A stretch of 60,756 nt of DNA from Enterococcus canintestini (GCF_001885735.1 NZ_JXKG01000016.1:1-60756); one strand, 5' to 3'. Positions 9,039-17,687 are shown, numbered from the stretch's first letter. The notes: generated from the sequence alone by a model not told the origin. Translations and numbers: made by a program.

Positions 9039-9206
9039 CTACATGACGTTATTGTTTTGAATCACTTCTTGAATGGCGCAAAGATATTTTTCAGTGCTTT
9101 TTACGTGGGCAGCTTCATGCGCTTTGATTTCAGCCAAACGTTGATCGGTTTCTTCTAATTTCACCAATACTTGTTGTAATAACACTGTGATTTGCTCATT
9201 ATTCAT
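9039..9206 (-). CDS. Small coiled-coil protein, 55 residues
   Basis: The frame starts with MNNEQITVLLQQVLVKLEET and ends in QNNNVM. It has heptad-like Leu and Val spacing, a likely coiled coil, and a single Cys. GGGGG lies 6 nt before the ATG. It begins 18 bp after the stop of the MFS gene on the same strand, so the two are probably cotranscribed. I do not recognise a family. Confidence 0.65.
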   Translation of the reverse strand: MNNEQITVLLQQVLVKLEETDQRLAEIKAHEAAHVKSTEKYLCAIQEVIQNNNVM

Positions 9207-9223
9207 TTTTTAACCCCCAGATT

Positions 9224-10432
9224 CTAATCTTCCACCGGTAATTCTTCTTTTAGTGTGTCGGTAGTTTTGACCCGATAAAAAATGCCATATAAAATTGCAC
9301 AAACAACCGGTAAAAAACCTGCCACTAAATAAATGCCTTGGAAAGATAACATGCTGCGTAATTCTCCTAAAATAAATGGTCCAATCCCAAGTCCTAAGTC
9401 AAGACCGATAAAATAAGTCGATAGCGCAATCCCAATGCGGTGGTCTTCACTGACTTTTAAACAAATGGCTTGGCCATTTGACATGAAAGTCCCATAGCCT
9501 AAACCAATTAAAGCCCCCGCTACTAGTAACATCCAGCTGGCATTGGTGATACTTAAAAGAAATAAACCGCCAGTTAAAAATAAATAACTTGGATACATTA
9601 CGTAGTTTTCCCCACGTAAGTCAAAAATGCGTCCTGACATTGGCCGCGTGAAAGTAATAATAAGAGCGTAAACCACAAAGAATAGTGAACTAGCACTTAC
9701 TAAATGAATTTCTTTGGCATAAGAAGATAAAAAAGCCAAGACACTTGAATAAGCTAACCCCATTAAAAAGCCAATAAATGAAATAAAGGCAACTTTCTTT
9801 TCCACAAAACTATCAAAAGTCCATTTGGATAATTGTGCGCGATGTTCTGGCGTTAAGACAATATTTTTGACCGGGAAGAAAAAACAAGCAATCGTTGTTA
9901 ATAAAATTAAAACGATGGAGAAAATAATAATGAAATAGAAATTGGTGGTATTTAAAAGTACCATCCCGATTAACGGACCAATCGCAGCCGCTAAACTAGT
10001 TGATAACCCATAATAATTAATACCCTCTCCGTATTTTGATTTGGGAATATAGGCGGTCACAATTGCGTTAGTCGCAGTTGAAACCGTTCCATAAGCAAAA
10101 CCGTTTAACAAGCGAATCAGATACATCATGCCAATAGTCGGCATGTAAAGATAGGCAATCATCGTGACCAAATAAAATAATGCACCGTAACGCAGTACCG
10201 CTTTACGGCCCCATAGTTCAAGGGTTTTCCCAATAATTAAACGGGCTAATAATGTTCCTAAGATATAAATGCCTGTCGCTAATCCCGCTTGTCCTAACGT
10301 CGCATGGAGATTATCTTGGGCGATGACGGCCATAATTACCACTAACAAATAATAAACCAAATAAACAATAAAATTAATGAGGGTGATACTGATAAAGCCC
10401 TTATTGAATAATTTTTCTTCCTTGTGTTCCAA
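9224..10432 (-). CDS. MFS transporter (drug-efflux type)
   Basis: A 402-residue protein with about twelve transmembrane helices. The loop 2-3 motif region reads ARLIIGKTLELWGRKAVLRYG, with the GRK core of motif A, and TRPMSGRIFDLRG is the second-half counterpart. The start is TTG at 10432, chosen because AGGAGG lies 8 nt upstream. Substrate cannot be inferred; the family exports drugs or small metabolites by proton antiport. The 55-residue gene follows in the same transcript. Confidence 0.85.
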   Translation of the reverse strand: MEHKEEKLFNKGFISITLINFIVYLVYYLLVVIMAVIAQDNLHATLGQAGLATGIYILGTLLARLIIGKTLELWGRKAVLRYGALFYLVTMIAYLYMPTIGMMYLIRLLNGFAYGTVSTATNAIVTAYIPKSKYGEGINYYGLSTSLAAAIGPLIGMVLLNTTNFYFIIIFSIVLILLTTIACFFFPVKNIVLTPEHRAQLSKWTFDSFVEKKVAFISFIGFLMGLAYSSVLAFLSSYAKEIHLVSASSLFFVVYALIITFTRPMSGRIFDLRGENYVMYPSYLFLTGGLFLLSITNASWMLLVAGALIGLGYGTFMSNGQAICLKVSEDHRIGIALSTYFIGLDLGLGIGPFILGELRSMLSFQGIYLVAGFLPVVCAILYGIFYRVKTTDTLKEELPVED

Positions 10433-10612
10433 CGAATTTCCTCCTAGAATTTTACAGTCAGCTCTTCAAAAATAGAAAGTGACTGCTTAAATGTTTTGGT
10501 GGCGTAGTTTTAGTTGCCTACTTCCACCCTACGTGAAAAAAATCTAATTCCTTTGGTTATTAAAAAACAATCTTCCTGTTTATAATTGCTTTAAAACTAA
10601 TTACGTAATGCG

Positions 10613-10933
10613 TTAAGCAAAAGATTCGGCTAAATTAGAGGTAAAGGCCACTTCTACTTGGTTGCCACTACGCAAATGTTCTAATTTTGCTTCTACTTCG
10701 CGGTAATTTGAAGGGTAGCGATCGACTAAAAGACTAATAAATAAATCCCGCACCGCCATAAACTCTTGCATAAAAGCAGTAAATTCTTGGCTTTCTTCTT
10801 TACTTACTTCCAGCTTCCAAAATAAAGCATCTTGATAGGCATCATTTAAGAAAATTAACGCCTGATCTTTTTCAAACCGTGCTTGATACGCTGCATCCAA
10901 ACGTTCAAAAATCATTTCTTGCCATTCTTTCAT
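10613..10933 (-). CDS. Hypothetical acidic helical protein, 106 residues
   Basis: The start is the ATG at 10933 (MKEWQEMIFERLDAA), with GAAGGAAA 6-10 nt upstream; the frame is open further 5' but lacks a ribosome site there. It is soluble, predicted all-helical, rich in Glu, Phe and Leu, with no recognisable motif. It lies divergent from the Crp/Fnr-type regulator at 11158. Confidence 0.65.
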   Translation of the reverse strand: MKEWQEMIFERLDAAYQARFEKDQALIFLNDAYQDALFWKLEVSKEESQEFTAFMQEFMAVRDLFISLLVDRYPSNYREVEAKLEHLRSGNQVEVAFTSNLAESFA

Positions 10934-11157
10934 GAAAATTTCCTTCTTTCTTTTCCTTGTGGGACTTAGTATAGCCAGCAACAGCAAAGAAAAAATGCGA
11001 TTTTGTGATAAAAAAAAGTTTAAAATAAAATATAAAAACAAAAAACATTAACATTTGTTATTGTTTTTCCTACTTTTATCAGTTTAAATAAAGCTAACTA
11101 TGTTTTCTGAAAAAAAATGAAAAATTGCACAAAAGAGGGTAAGGAGCGTTTGCTTAG

Positions 11158-11814
11158 ATGGATAATCGCGTGTTGGAGGAGTATTTGCAAGCTCATGATT
11201 TTCCGGTAGTGGTTAAGGAAAAGAAAAAATATTTAACTTATGAAGGATTACAAGATTCAAATGTCTACATTTTAAAAAGTGGCACAATTAAAACCAGCGT
11301 CATCTCCCGTGATGGCCGAGAGTTTAATCTGCGCTACATCAATAGTTTAGAAATTGTCTCATTATTAAAAGATGAATATTCCCAATTTATTGATGCTCCT
11401 TTTAACATTCGCGTTGAATCCTGCAAAGCAGAACTTTATCAAATTGATCGAGTCCAATTTTGGAAAGACATCAACCAAAATCTAGACTTGCAGCTTTTTG
11501 TCAAAGATTATTACCGAGTGCGGCTGCTTCACTCCATGAAACGCATGCAGCAAATGTTAATGAACGGCAAATTTGGTGCTGTTTGTACGCAAATATATGA
11601 ACTATACGATACTTTTGGTGTCAAAACGTCAGATGGCTTACTGATCGATTTTGTCGTCACCAACGAAGAAATTGCTCACTTTTGTGGTATTGCTTCAGCT
11701 AGTAGCGTCAATCGCATGATGCAGCAGCTAAAAGATATGGGAGCAATCACTATTAAAAAACGCAAAATTCTTATTTTAGATCTTGAAATTATTAAAGATA
11801 ATATTATTTTTTAG
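11158..11814 (+). CDS. Crp/Fnr-family transcriptional regulator
   Basis: A 218-residue protein. Residues about 18-120 form the cyclic-nucleotide-binding-like beta roll (VYILKSGTIKTSVISRDGREF). Residues 125-145 form the long dimer helix. Residues about 165-215 are the Crp-type helix-turn-helix (VTNEEIAHFCGIASASSVNRMMQQL). The phosphate-binding residues of true cAMP receptors are not evident and there is no N-terminal Cys cluster of FNR type, so the effector is unknown. AAGGAG precedes the ATG. Confidence 0.85.
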   Translation: MDNRVLEEYLQAHDFPVVVKEKKKYLTYEGLQDSNVYILKSGTIKTSVISRDGREFNLRYINSLEIVSLLKDEYSQFIDAPFNIRVESCKAELYQIDRVQFWKDINQNLDLQLFVKDYYRVRLLHSMKRMQQMLMNGKFGAVCTQIYELYDTFGVKTSDGLLIDFVVTNEEIAHFCGIASASSVNRMMQQLKDMGAITIKKRKILILDLEIIKDNIIF

Positions 11815-11851
11815 CTAAGCGCAAATTTTTTCAAGCAAATACTAAAAGATG

Positions 11852-12061
11852 TTGTGACAGAAGCGACTAGCATCACGAAATAAGACGGAATTTCTGAAAA
11901 TTGTTTTTCAAATTTTAGGAAATTCCGTCTTATTTAAGAAGAAGCTGCTTTGAAGTGCGCCCCAAAAGTTAGATTTTCTGGTCTAACTTAGAGGGCGCAC
12001 TTCACTTTTGTCACACCGTTTATTTAAAAAAAGAAGATGTAACAAGACTTTTGTCACATCC
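11852..12061. repeat. Dispersed intergenic repeat, copy 2 (nested palindromes)
   Basis: A composite palindromic block fills most of the 400-bp gap. TTGTGACAGAAGC is at 11852-11864. A 17-bp perfect inverted repeat (AAATAAGACGGAATTTC at 11878-11894 and its complement at 11919-11935) follows. TGAAGTGCGCCC at 11951-11962 pairs with 11993-12004, with an inner AAGTTAGA/TCTAACTT stem. TTGTCACA at 12009 closes the outer pair, and a degenerate GATGTAACAA/TTGTCACATC hairpin ends near 12061. The 19-nt and 13-nt blocks are shared with copy 1 at 4860-4900. Confidence 0.7.
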
Positions 12062-12116
12062 TCTGAGATATATTCGAACTTTCTTTCACTTCTCACTATA
12101 ATCCAAAAATGAAAAT

Positions 12117-12152
12117 AGAGGGAAGAATCAGTCGTCACTGACTCTTCCCTCT
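12117..12152 (-). terminator. Terminator of the 135-residue membrane protein gene
   Basis: AGAGGGAAGA-A-TCAGT pairs with ACTGA-C-TCTTCCCTCT around CGTC. The minus-strand side continues into ATTTTCATTTTT. It lies 64 bp after the stop of the gene at 12216. Confidence 0.8.
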
Positions 12153-12215
12153 AATCTTAGTATGTTTATTTTGCCCTATTTTAATTCATGTTTTAAAACG
12201 GACAATTGCTATCTC

Positions 12216-12623
12216 TTAACGATCTTTTTCCAATTCTTTTGCGATTGCTTTTGTTGTCTCCTTTTTAGGTTCTGCGTTTTCAGCTACCCGCAAAGCTTCC
12301 AAGTGTTCCAATTTCACATGTAATTCTGCAATTCTATCCGTCAATTCTTGGTGCATATCTTCATGACGGCGCTGCATTTTATCCATCCGCGAACGGACCA
12401 CCACACCATTTCCCGCTGCAATGGAAGCTCCTAAGGCACTTAACACATTCGTATAATTGCCCAAAATCAGTTGTACATTGTTATCTGGTGATAAAGTGTG
12501 AATTGCTGGTACTATCTTTGTAATAAAGGCAAAAATAACCAGATAAAAAAACAAGAATAAATAGATGAAGATTGAAATTTTACTCGCTAGTAGCGCCGGA
12601 ATTTTTTGCAATATTTTTTCCAT
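12216..12623 (-). CDS. Small membrane protein with C-terminal coiled coil, 135 residues
   Basis: The ATG at 12623 (MEKILQKIP) is preferred over one 21 bp upstream because AAAGGAG sits 6 nt before it. Residues about 14-40 form a strong transmembrane helix. A weaker one follows (about 52-75, LSALGASIAAGNGVV). After a basic stretch (RSRMDKMQRRH) the C-terminal half is a charged coiled coil. The family is not recognised. Confidence 0.65.
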   Translation of the reverse strand: MEKILQKIPALLASKISIFIYLFLFFYLVIFAFITKIVPAIHTLSPDNNVQLILGNYTNVLSALGASIAAGNGVVVRSRMDKMQRRHEDMHQELTDRIAELHVKLEHLEALRVAENAEPKKETTKAIAKELEKDR

Positions 12624-12875
12624 TAGACTCTCCTTTACCGTCATTCAAGCAAACGTCGCCATATCCATATGAAGTAGCCCTATATAAGTCGCTACCAAGA
12701 CCGCTTATGAAAAACTCTTTAATCTATGGTTCTAACTGCAACTAGTTTATAGAAATAAATTAAAATTATCCCAAACAACGGAGAGTTCAAAACAACCGCA
12801 TATTGTGAACTCGCTTTTTCTAATCATCACCAATATGTGACAAACTTCATCGGTAGTTTCGTATAAAATTTCCTA

Positions 12876-13448
12876 TCAAACTAATAACGTATAGAACCAC
12901 AAGCCTACTAATCCGATAAAAATTAATAGCCAAACAGCTTTTCCAAGAAGTAAATTGGGATTAATAGATAACCCAATCCCGTAAACTTTGGGTACCCAGA
13001 TAGAATTCGTTTCATTTTCAGGCTGGCTATAAATAGCTTTATATAGGAAATAACTCATTATTTCTAACGGTATACATGCTGTCAGAATAGCTAATCCCAC
13101 CCATTTTTCATTTGCTTGGCCAAATAAGGTTCCCCCAATAATAGCTAATCCCATAATAAGAATCGACAAAGCGGCAACAAATCTCCCTAATTTTTTAATT
13201 TCTTTCTTTTGGGAAATTTGTTCATAGTCCTGCTCAACCTTTTTCACGTACTGCTCATCTCCTTTTAATAAGTAGTCGAGAGAGAGCTCGAATTGGTCGC
13301 TAATTTTTATGAGCGTAGGAATGTCAGGAAAATTTTTCCCATTTTCCCAATTGGAAATTGTTTGTCGTGTCACAAACAATTTGTTAGCAACTTCTTGCTG
13401 TGTCCATCCCAATTCATTTCGTCTTTTTTTAAAAATATCACTGAACAC
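12876..13448 (-). CDS. Membrane-anchored XRE-family regulator
   Basis: A 190-residue protein. Residues 5-60 are a classic helix-turn-helix (RRNELGWTQQEVANKLFVTR, SNWENGKNFPDI). Residues about 85-110, 115-135 and 165-188 are hydrophobic membrane helices. The start is GTG at 13448, with GGGAGGG 6 nt upstream. Such HTH-membrane fusions are common in Lactobacillales; the signal is unknown. It is the first of three XRE/membrane units in 12876-15311. Confidence 0.8.
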   Translation of the reverse strand: MFSDIFKKRRNELGWTQQEVANKLFVTRQTISNWENGKNFPDIPTLIKISDQFELSLDYLLKGDEQYVKKVEQDYEQISQKKEIKKLGRFVAALSILIMGLAIIGGTLFGQANEKWVGLAILTACIPLEIMSYFLYKAIYSQPENETNSIWVPKVYGIGLSINPNLLLGKAVWLLIFIGLVGLWFYTLLV

Positions 13449-13571
13449 ACGTATCCCTCCCTAGCTATTACTATAAAGACATTTCTGGTGAGAAAGCTAG
13501 CAAAACTCCCTTGCAGTGCTCCGCAAAGGTACCTTGCATCCTTATTATATCAACATTTTTAATTCTATTTT

Positions 13572-13615
13572 AAAAAAACAGCATGCAATAAAAAATTGCC
13601 CAATGCTGTTTTTTG
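13572..13615 (-). terminator. Terminator of the XRE/membrane pair 13623-14149
   Basis: AAAACAGCAT pairs with ATGCTGTTTT; T-rich tracts flank both sides. Confidence 0.75.
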
Positions 13616-13622
13616 TACGAGG

Positions 13623-13946
13623 TTAAAGCGTTTTGTCATAGTATCTTAAACTGAAATATTCTACTGGATACTTAAGCATCATTAAATATAAGGCGTAATT
13701 GAAGGCATGCTCTAACGTAATCGTTTGTGTAGAAGTTCCAAACAAAATAAAGTAAATTGCACCGCAAGAAACAATAGTAGCGATTAAATCATAAAACTTT
13801 AGCAAAATATCAGCTGACTTTATTCGGACTAGTTGCCAACGTTCATCATTTTTATAGAGCTCAACCATTTTTGATTTGTAGCGAGTATTTAGATACATGA
13901 AAATAATAATTATAATACATAAAAGAAGAATTATTGTTTGTCTCAT
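13623..13946 (-). CDS. Small membrane protein cotranscribed with an XRE regulator
   Basis: A 107-residue protein with an N-terminal membrane helix (residues 3-20), a charged cytoplasmic segment (RYKSKMVELYKNDERWQLVR) and two further hydrophobic segments at about 45-70 and 80-97. Its ATG overlaps the stop of the upstream XRE gene by 4 nt (ATGA). The two look like one module in which the regulator and membrane protein act together. Confidence 0.7.
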   Translation of the reverse strand: MRQTIILLLCIIIIIFMYLNTRYKSKMVELYKNDERWQLVRIKSADILLKFYDLIATIVSCGAIYFILFGTSTQTITLEHAFNYALYLMMLKYPVEYFSLRYYDKTL

Positions 13947-14149
13947 TGATGATTATCCTCCACTTGAAACACCTCATTAATGTCTACATCAAAAGCTTGA
14001 GCAATATGAAAAGCTAGTTCTAATGACGGTGTATATTTGTATTTTTCAATCGATATTACTGCTTGCCTAGAGATACCTACTCTCTCAGCCAAATCTACTT
14101 GTGTCCAATTCCTTTCGGCGCGAAGAACTTTAATTCTATTTTTAATCAT
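13943..14149 (-). CDS. Small XRE-family regulator
   Basis: A 68-residue protein that is almost only a helix-turn-helix (LRAERNWTQVDLAERVGISR, AVISIEKYKYTPSLELA). GGAGGTTATCT precedes the ATG. Two tandem 18-bp palindromic boxes at 14168-14211, directly upstream, are its probable operator. The 107-residue membrane protein follows by ATGA overlap. Confidence 0.85.
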   Translation of the reverse strand: MIKNRIKVLRAERNWTQVDLAERVGISRQAVISIEKYKYTPSLELAFHIAQAFDVDINEVFQVEDNHQ

Positions 14150-14167
14150 AGATAACCTCCAGCAAAA

Positions 14168-14211
14168 TGTAACTAACTCATTACATTTAAAATTGTAACC
14201 AAGTGATTACA
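14168..14211. promoter_or_regulatory. Tandem palindromic operator of the XRE gene
   Basis: TGTAACTAACTCATTACA (14168-14185) and TGTAACCAAGTGATTACA (14194-14211) are similar 18-bp dyads with TGTAA/TTACA ends, 26 bp centre to centre. They lie 19-62 bp upstream of the start codon, where promoter occlusion is expected. Confidence 0.6.
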
Positions 14212-14581
14212 TTTTGTCAATAAGCTAATACAAAAGAAGAACTGATTTTCGTCAATTCTTTTAAAAAGTAACGATTATTTTTTTGTGATACTGCCCACTC
14301 ACTTCGTTTATAGAAGCAATATTTCTCGATTGACTCGCTTGGTAGAATTTGAAATCTACCAGAGAACAGTCCGTCTACTTTTAGTAGATGTGCATTGTGG
14401 TTAATAAAAATCTAATTTTCGCCATTGATGGATGTGTGAATCTTTCCACCTACAATTAGACTTACTTATCCATCTTCAATTTTCACATTGTTTTTATCCC
14501 TATGTACTTAAAACAGATGTTGCTCTATCACTTTTAAAATTTTCAGTTGCAAAAATGAAAACATGAACAACAACTTGAACT
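14212..14581. other. Intergenic stretch without a gene
   Basis: There is no convincing reading frame. It contains two small hairpins: TGGTAGA/TCTACCA at 14340-14361 and TCTAC/GTAGA at 14374-14388. Neither has a T-run. Confidence 0.4.
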
Positions 14582-14625
14582 AAAAAAGCAGCATCTCCGC
14601 AATTTTTGCCGACATGCTGCTTTTT
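14582..14625 (-). terminator. Terminator of the DUF2975/XRE operon
   Basis: GCAGCAT pairs with ATGCTGC, with AAAAAA and TTTTTTT flanks. It directly follows the stop of the gene at 14626. Confidence 0.8.
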
Positions 14626-14829
14626 TTACTTTTCATAAATTAATAAATCTCCTGGCTGACACTCTAACACTTCACAAATTTTTTCTAAAGTTGAAAAACG
14701 AATGGCCTTAGCTTTACCGTTTTTCAAAATAGAAATATTTGCCATGGTAATGCCGACTTTTTCAGCAAGTTCTGTCACACTCATTTTACGCTTTGCTAGC
14801 ATAACATCTAGATTCACTACAATTCCCAC
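14626..14829 (-). CDS. YozG-like small XRE regulator
   Basis: A 67-residue helix-turn-helix protein (DVMLAKRKMSVTELAEKVGI, LEKICEVLECQPGDLLIYE) of the type that regularly accompanies DUF2975 membrane proteins. The start is GTG at 14829, with AGGAGG 7 nt upstream, overlapping the end of the DUF2975 gene. The pair is one transcript. Confidence 0.85.
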   Translation of the reverse strand: MGIVVNLDVMLAKRKMSVTELAEKVGITMANISILKNGKAKAIRFSTLEKICEVLECQPGDLLIYEK

Positions 14830-14840
14830 CTAATAGCCTC

Positions 14841-15311
14841 CTATACCGTCAAATCTTGTTCTTTTTGTAAAATTACCGCTTGTTTAAATAATGCTTCAAC
14901 AATTTGGGCAAAAATGAATAACGCAAAAGGCAGCAACACTGCGATCAAACCTAATACCATTAAGCCTGGTGCATCTTCTATTTGCGCACCCTCATAAACA
15001 AAGGGCAAAATGCCACAAAACGAGCAAGCCATCCCTAAAATAAACTGACGCATTCTTTGAACAATAGGTAAAATCTTAGTGGAAAAAGCTTGGTTATCTC
15101 CAATTAACTGGACGGCTTGATAGAGTTTCCACAACGCTGCTAACGCAAACAGCGCGGTTGCCAAAATGGCCACAACAAAAATGATTAAAGAATTATTCCA
15201 ATGCGGATTTTCTGCCATAAAAATTTGTGTTCCCACTAAAAAAACTAAAAATAAAATACTTACAACAAATAATAAAATAACGCCTTTAAAGAAATTCGTC
15301 TTAACTTTCAT
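14841..15311 (-). CDS. DUF2975 membrane protein
   Basis: A 156-residue protein with four hydrophobic segments (about residues 8-30, 42-65, 90-110, 122-145), the usual DUF2975 layout. The ATG at 15311 (MKVKTNFFKG) follows GAGGTGA. It is cotranscribed with the YozG-like regulator, which typically controls it. Function unknown. Confidence 0.8.
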   Translation of the reverse strand: MKVKTNFFKGVILLFVVSILFLVFLVGTQIFMAENPHWNNSLIIFVVAILATALFALAALWKLYQAVQLIGDNQAFSTKILPIVQRMRQFILGMACSFCGILPFVYEGAQIEDAPGLMVLGLIAVLLPFALFIFAQIVEALFKQAVILQKEQDLTV

Positions 15312-15592
15312 CTCGTTCACCTCAATAATTGATGTTCTGATTATAAGCACCGCTTGTATTGAATGTCAATATTTTTTTATCGAAAAACGATAAATCAATA
15401 ACCCTATTTTTGGAGCTAAAAGAAAACTTAGAAACTATTTCCTCCACTTTATTTCCAGTCCCAATAAGAATCTAGCTGTGAAATAAAACTACTTGCAATA
15501 TTTTTATTCAAAAAAAGGCCACAACGCTTATGCTATACTAAATTGATCCAAGTAATGAATAAATTTAGTGTTCAAAAGAAAAGAGGTCTTCC

Positions 15593-16978
15593 ATGACAAA
15601 AATTAAATTAAAAAAAGTAACGCCTCCTAAAAGAGACAACGAGGCAAAAATTTATCAGTTGACCGACGAAACAATGCTAGGTCGTAAAGAAAAAGTCTTA
15701 GCCCAAATGCGGGCAGAAAAACTCGATAGCCTGATTATTTATTGCGATTTAGAGCACGGTGGAAACTTTGCTTACTTAACCGGTTTTGTGACACGTTTTG
15801 AAGAAAGCTTACTCATTTTACACCAAGATGGTACCGCTTTTTTTGTGGCGGGCAATGAGAATTTAAAACTAAATCAACACAGCCGTATCTCAGCAACATT
15901 GCTGCATTATCCTCAATTTTCTTTACCTGATCAGCCAATGGCAGGTGAAAAAACATTGACAACTGTTTTACAGGAGGCAAAAATTTCTGATTCAAAAGCA
16001 AGCATTGGTATTGTTGGCTGGAAAATGTTTACCACCACCAATGAAAATAATCGCCAAATTTTTGATGTTCCTCACTTTATCGTCACAGCCGTCAAAAAAG
16101 CTGCTCCTAACAGTAAGATTGAAAACCGCAGTGACCTTTTCATTGATCCTCAAAAAGGCGTACGAGCAATAAATAACGCTAACGAAATTGCCTATTATGA
16201 ATTTGGCTCAAGTTTAGCTTCTGACTGCGTTTTAAATGCTCTGGATGCTGTTGCGATTGACAAAACTGAAATGGAAATCGGTACTCATTTGACCCGTTAC
16301 GGGCAAACACCAAATGTTATGCCCATCGCAGCTACCGGCGAGCGTTTTTCTCACGCCTTTATTTCGCCGACTGATAAAAAAATACAATTGGGCGATAAGA
16401 TGTCACTAACAACCGGCTTTAAAGGTGGATTAGCAAGTCGCAGTGGCTATGCTGTTCATAATGAGAACCAATTACCCCAAGATCAGACTGATTATTTAGA
16501 AAAAATTGCCAAACCTTACTTTAATGCGGTGACAACTTGGCTCGAAAAAATCGAACTTGGCATGACCGGTGGGCAATTATATCAGATGATTGAAGCCGTT
16601 TTGCCTAAAGAAACTTACCATTGGCACTTAAACCCTGGACACTTAACTGCAGACGAAGAGTGGTTATCATCTCCTGTCAAAGAAAATTCACCGCATCCGC
16701 TAACCTCTGGTATGCTCTTGCAAATTGATATTATTCCATCTGTTTCAGGTTATGCCGGTGCTAGTTGTGAAAATGGGATTGCCTTAGCCGACAGCAAATT
16801 GCGCCAAGAATTAGCGGCAAATTATCCAACTGTCTGGCAACGCATCAAAGCTCGTCAAGAATACATTCGCCAAGAACTTAACATTGCCTTGCCTGATCAC
16901 GTATTACCATTATCTAGTGGCGTGGCCTTTTATACGCCATTTTTCTTAGTCAAAGATCTGGCTTTTGTAAAAGAATAA
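15593..16978 (+). CDS. M24 (Xaa-Pro aminopeptidase-like) protein lacking metal-ligand Asp residues
   Basis: A 461-residue protein with a creatinase-like N-domain (residues 30-190) and an M24 pita-bread C-domain (200-461). In active members two Asp ligands fall in DFG...D; the aligned segment here reads MSLTTGFKGGLASRSGYA, with no Asp. HLNPGH and CENGIAL could still supply His and Glu, while the other Glu position reads QIDIIP. The fold is clear but dimetal chemistry looks lost or changed. AGAGGTC precedes the ATG. The gene is monocistronic, with a terminator at 16998-17053. Confidence 0.75.
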   Translation: MTKIKLKKVTPPKRDNEAKIYQLTDETMLGRKEKVLAQMRAEKLDSLIIYCDLEHGGNFAYLTGFVTRFEESLLILHQDGTAFFVAGNENLKLNQHSRISATLLHYPQFSLPDQPMAGEKTLTTVLQEAKISDSKASIGIVGWKMFTTTNENNRQIFDVPHFIVTAVKKAAPNSKIENRSDLFIDPQKGVRAINNANEIAYYEFGSSLASDCVLNALDAVAIDKTEMEIGTHLTRYGQTPNVMPIAATGERFSHAFISPTDKKIQLGDKMSLTTGFKGGLASRSGYAVHNENQLPQDQTDYLEKIAKPYFNAVTTWLEKIELGMTGGQLYQMIEAVLPKETYHWHLNPGHLTADEEWLSSPVKENSPHPLTSGMLLQIDIIPSVSGYAGASCENGIALADSKLRQELAANYPTVWQRIKARQEYIRQELNIALPDHVLPLSSGVAFYTPFFLVKDLAFVKE

Positions 16979-16997
16979 GAAATATTCTTTATAACCA

Positions 16998-17053
16998 AAA
17001 ATAACTCGCTCAAAATTAGCCAACTAAGCTGGTTTTGCGCGGGTTATCTTTTT
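16998..17053. terminator. Bidirectional terminator between the M24 gene and the YczE-like gene
   Basis: A long imperfect stem (AAATAAC-CGC-CAAAA-AGC with GCT-TTTTG-GCG-GTTAT), with a T-run on the plus side and A/T-rich flanks on the other, between convergent genes. Confidence 0.7.
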
Positions 17054-17057
17054 AAAT

Positions 17058-17687
17058 TTATTTTTCTGTTGTTTGGAGCGGATAGCTAATCTTCACCTTA
17101 ATTATATTAAAAACACGTAAGAAAGCTGAAATCATCGGCCCCAGAGCAAAAATTGCAAAAAAAGTACCAATTCCTATTGATCCTCCTAATAAAAAACCTA
17201 TTAAGACAATAGTAAAATCAATTAAGATTCGACTATACTTCAACGAGAATTGTAATTTATCACAAAGACAAAACATAATTCCTTCAACTGGGCCCGCTCC
17301 TAAATCTGCTCTTAAATAGATAGCTGTTCCTAGAGCCATTAAAGTGAAGCCTAAAAGTAAATAAATAAAATTTATTATTGCAGGACGACTGTTTTCAAAT
17401 TGCACAAAATTAGCACAAAAAGAAATTGCTTCTCCAAATAAAAGAGTATTAATGAGACTGCCAACTCCTAATAGCTCTTTTTTGTAAATAAAAGTACTCA
17501 GTAAAAATAAAAGACTTAATAGCTGACTCCAACGACCAAAAGGGATAGTCGTATGTTGTAATAAGCCTAAAATTAATGTGCTCACAGAATCAGAACCTAA
17601 GTTAGCCGTAACAATGAGTTGTACGCCAAAACCTGCAATTACAGTTCCTAGGCATACAATTATGATTCGTTTCCAAATATTATTCAT
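17058..17687 (-). CDS. YczE/YitT-like integral membrane protein
   Basis: A 209-residue protein from the ATG at 17687 (MNNIWKR), 6 nt after GGTGG; an in-frame ATG two codons upstream abuts that site. Five hydrophobic helices, with LGSDSVSTLILGL after helix 1 and LGAGPVEGIMF after helix 4, the paired Gly/Asp loops of this family. Its start overlaps the end of the LicR-like regulator gene by 8 nt, so it is the last gene of the beta-glucoside PTS operon. Substrate and role unknown. Confidence 0.75.
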   Translation of the reverse strand: MNNIWKRIIIVCLGTVIAGFGVQLIVTANLGSDSVSTLILGLLQHTTIPFGRWSQLLSLLFLLSTFIYKKELLGVGSLINTLLFGEAISFCANFVQFENSRPAIINFIYLLLGFTLMALGTAIYLRADLGAGPVEGIMFCLCDKLQFSLKYSRILIDFTIVLIGFLLGGSIGIGTFFAIFALGPMISAFLRVFNIIKVKISYPLQTTEK

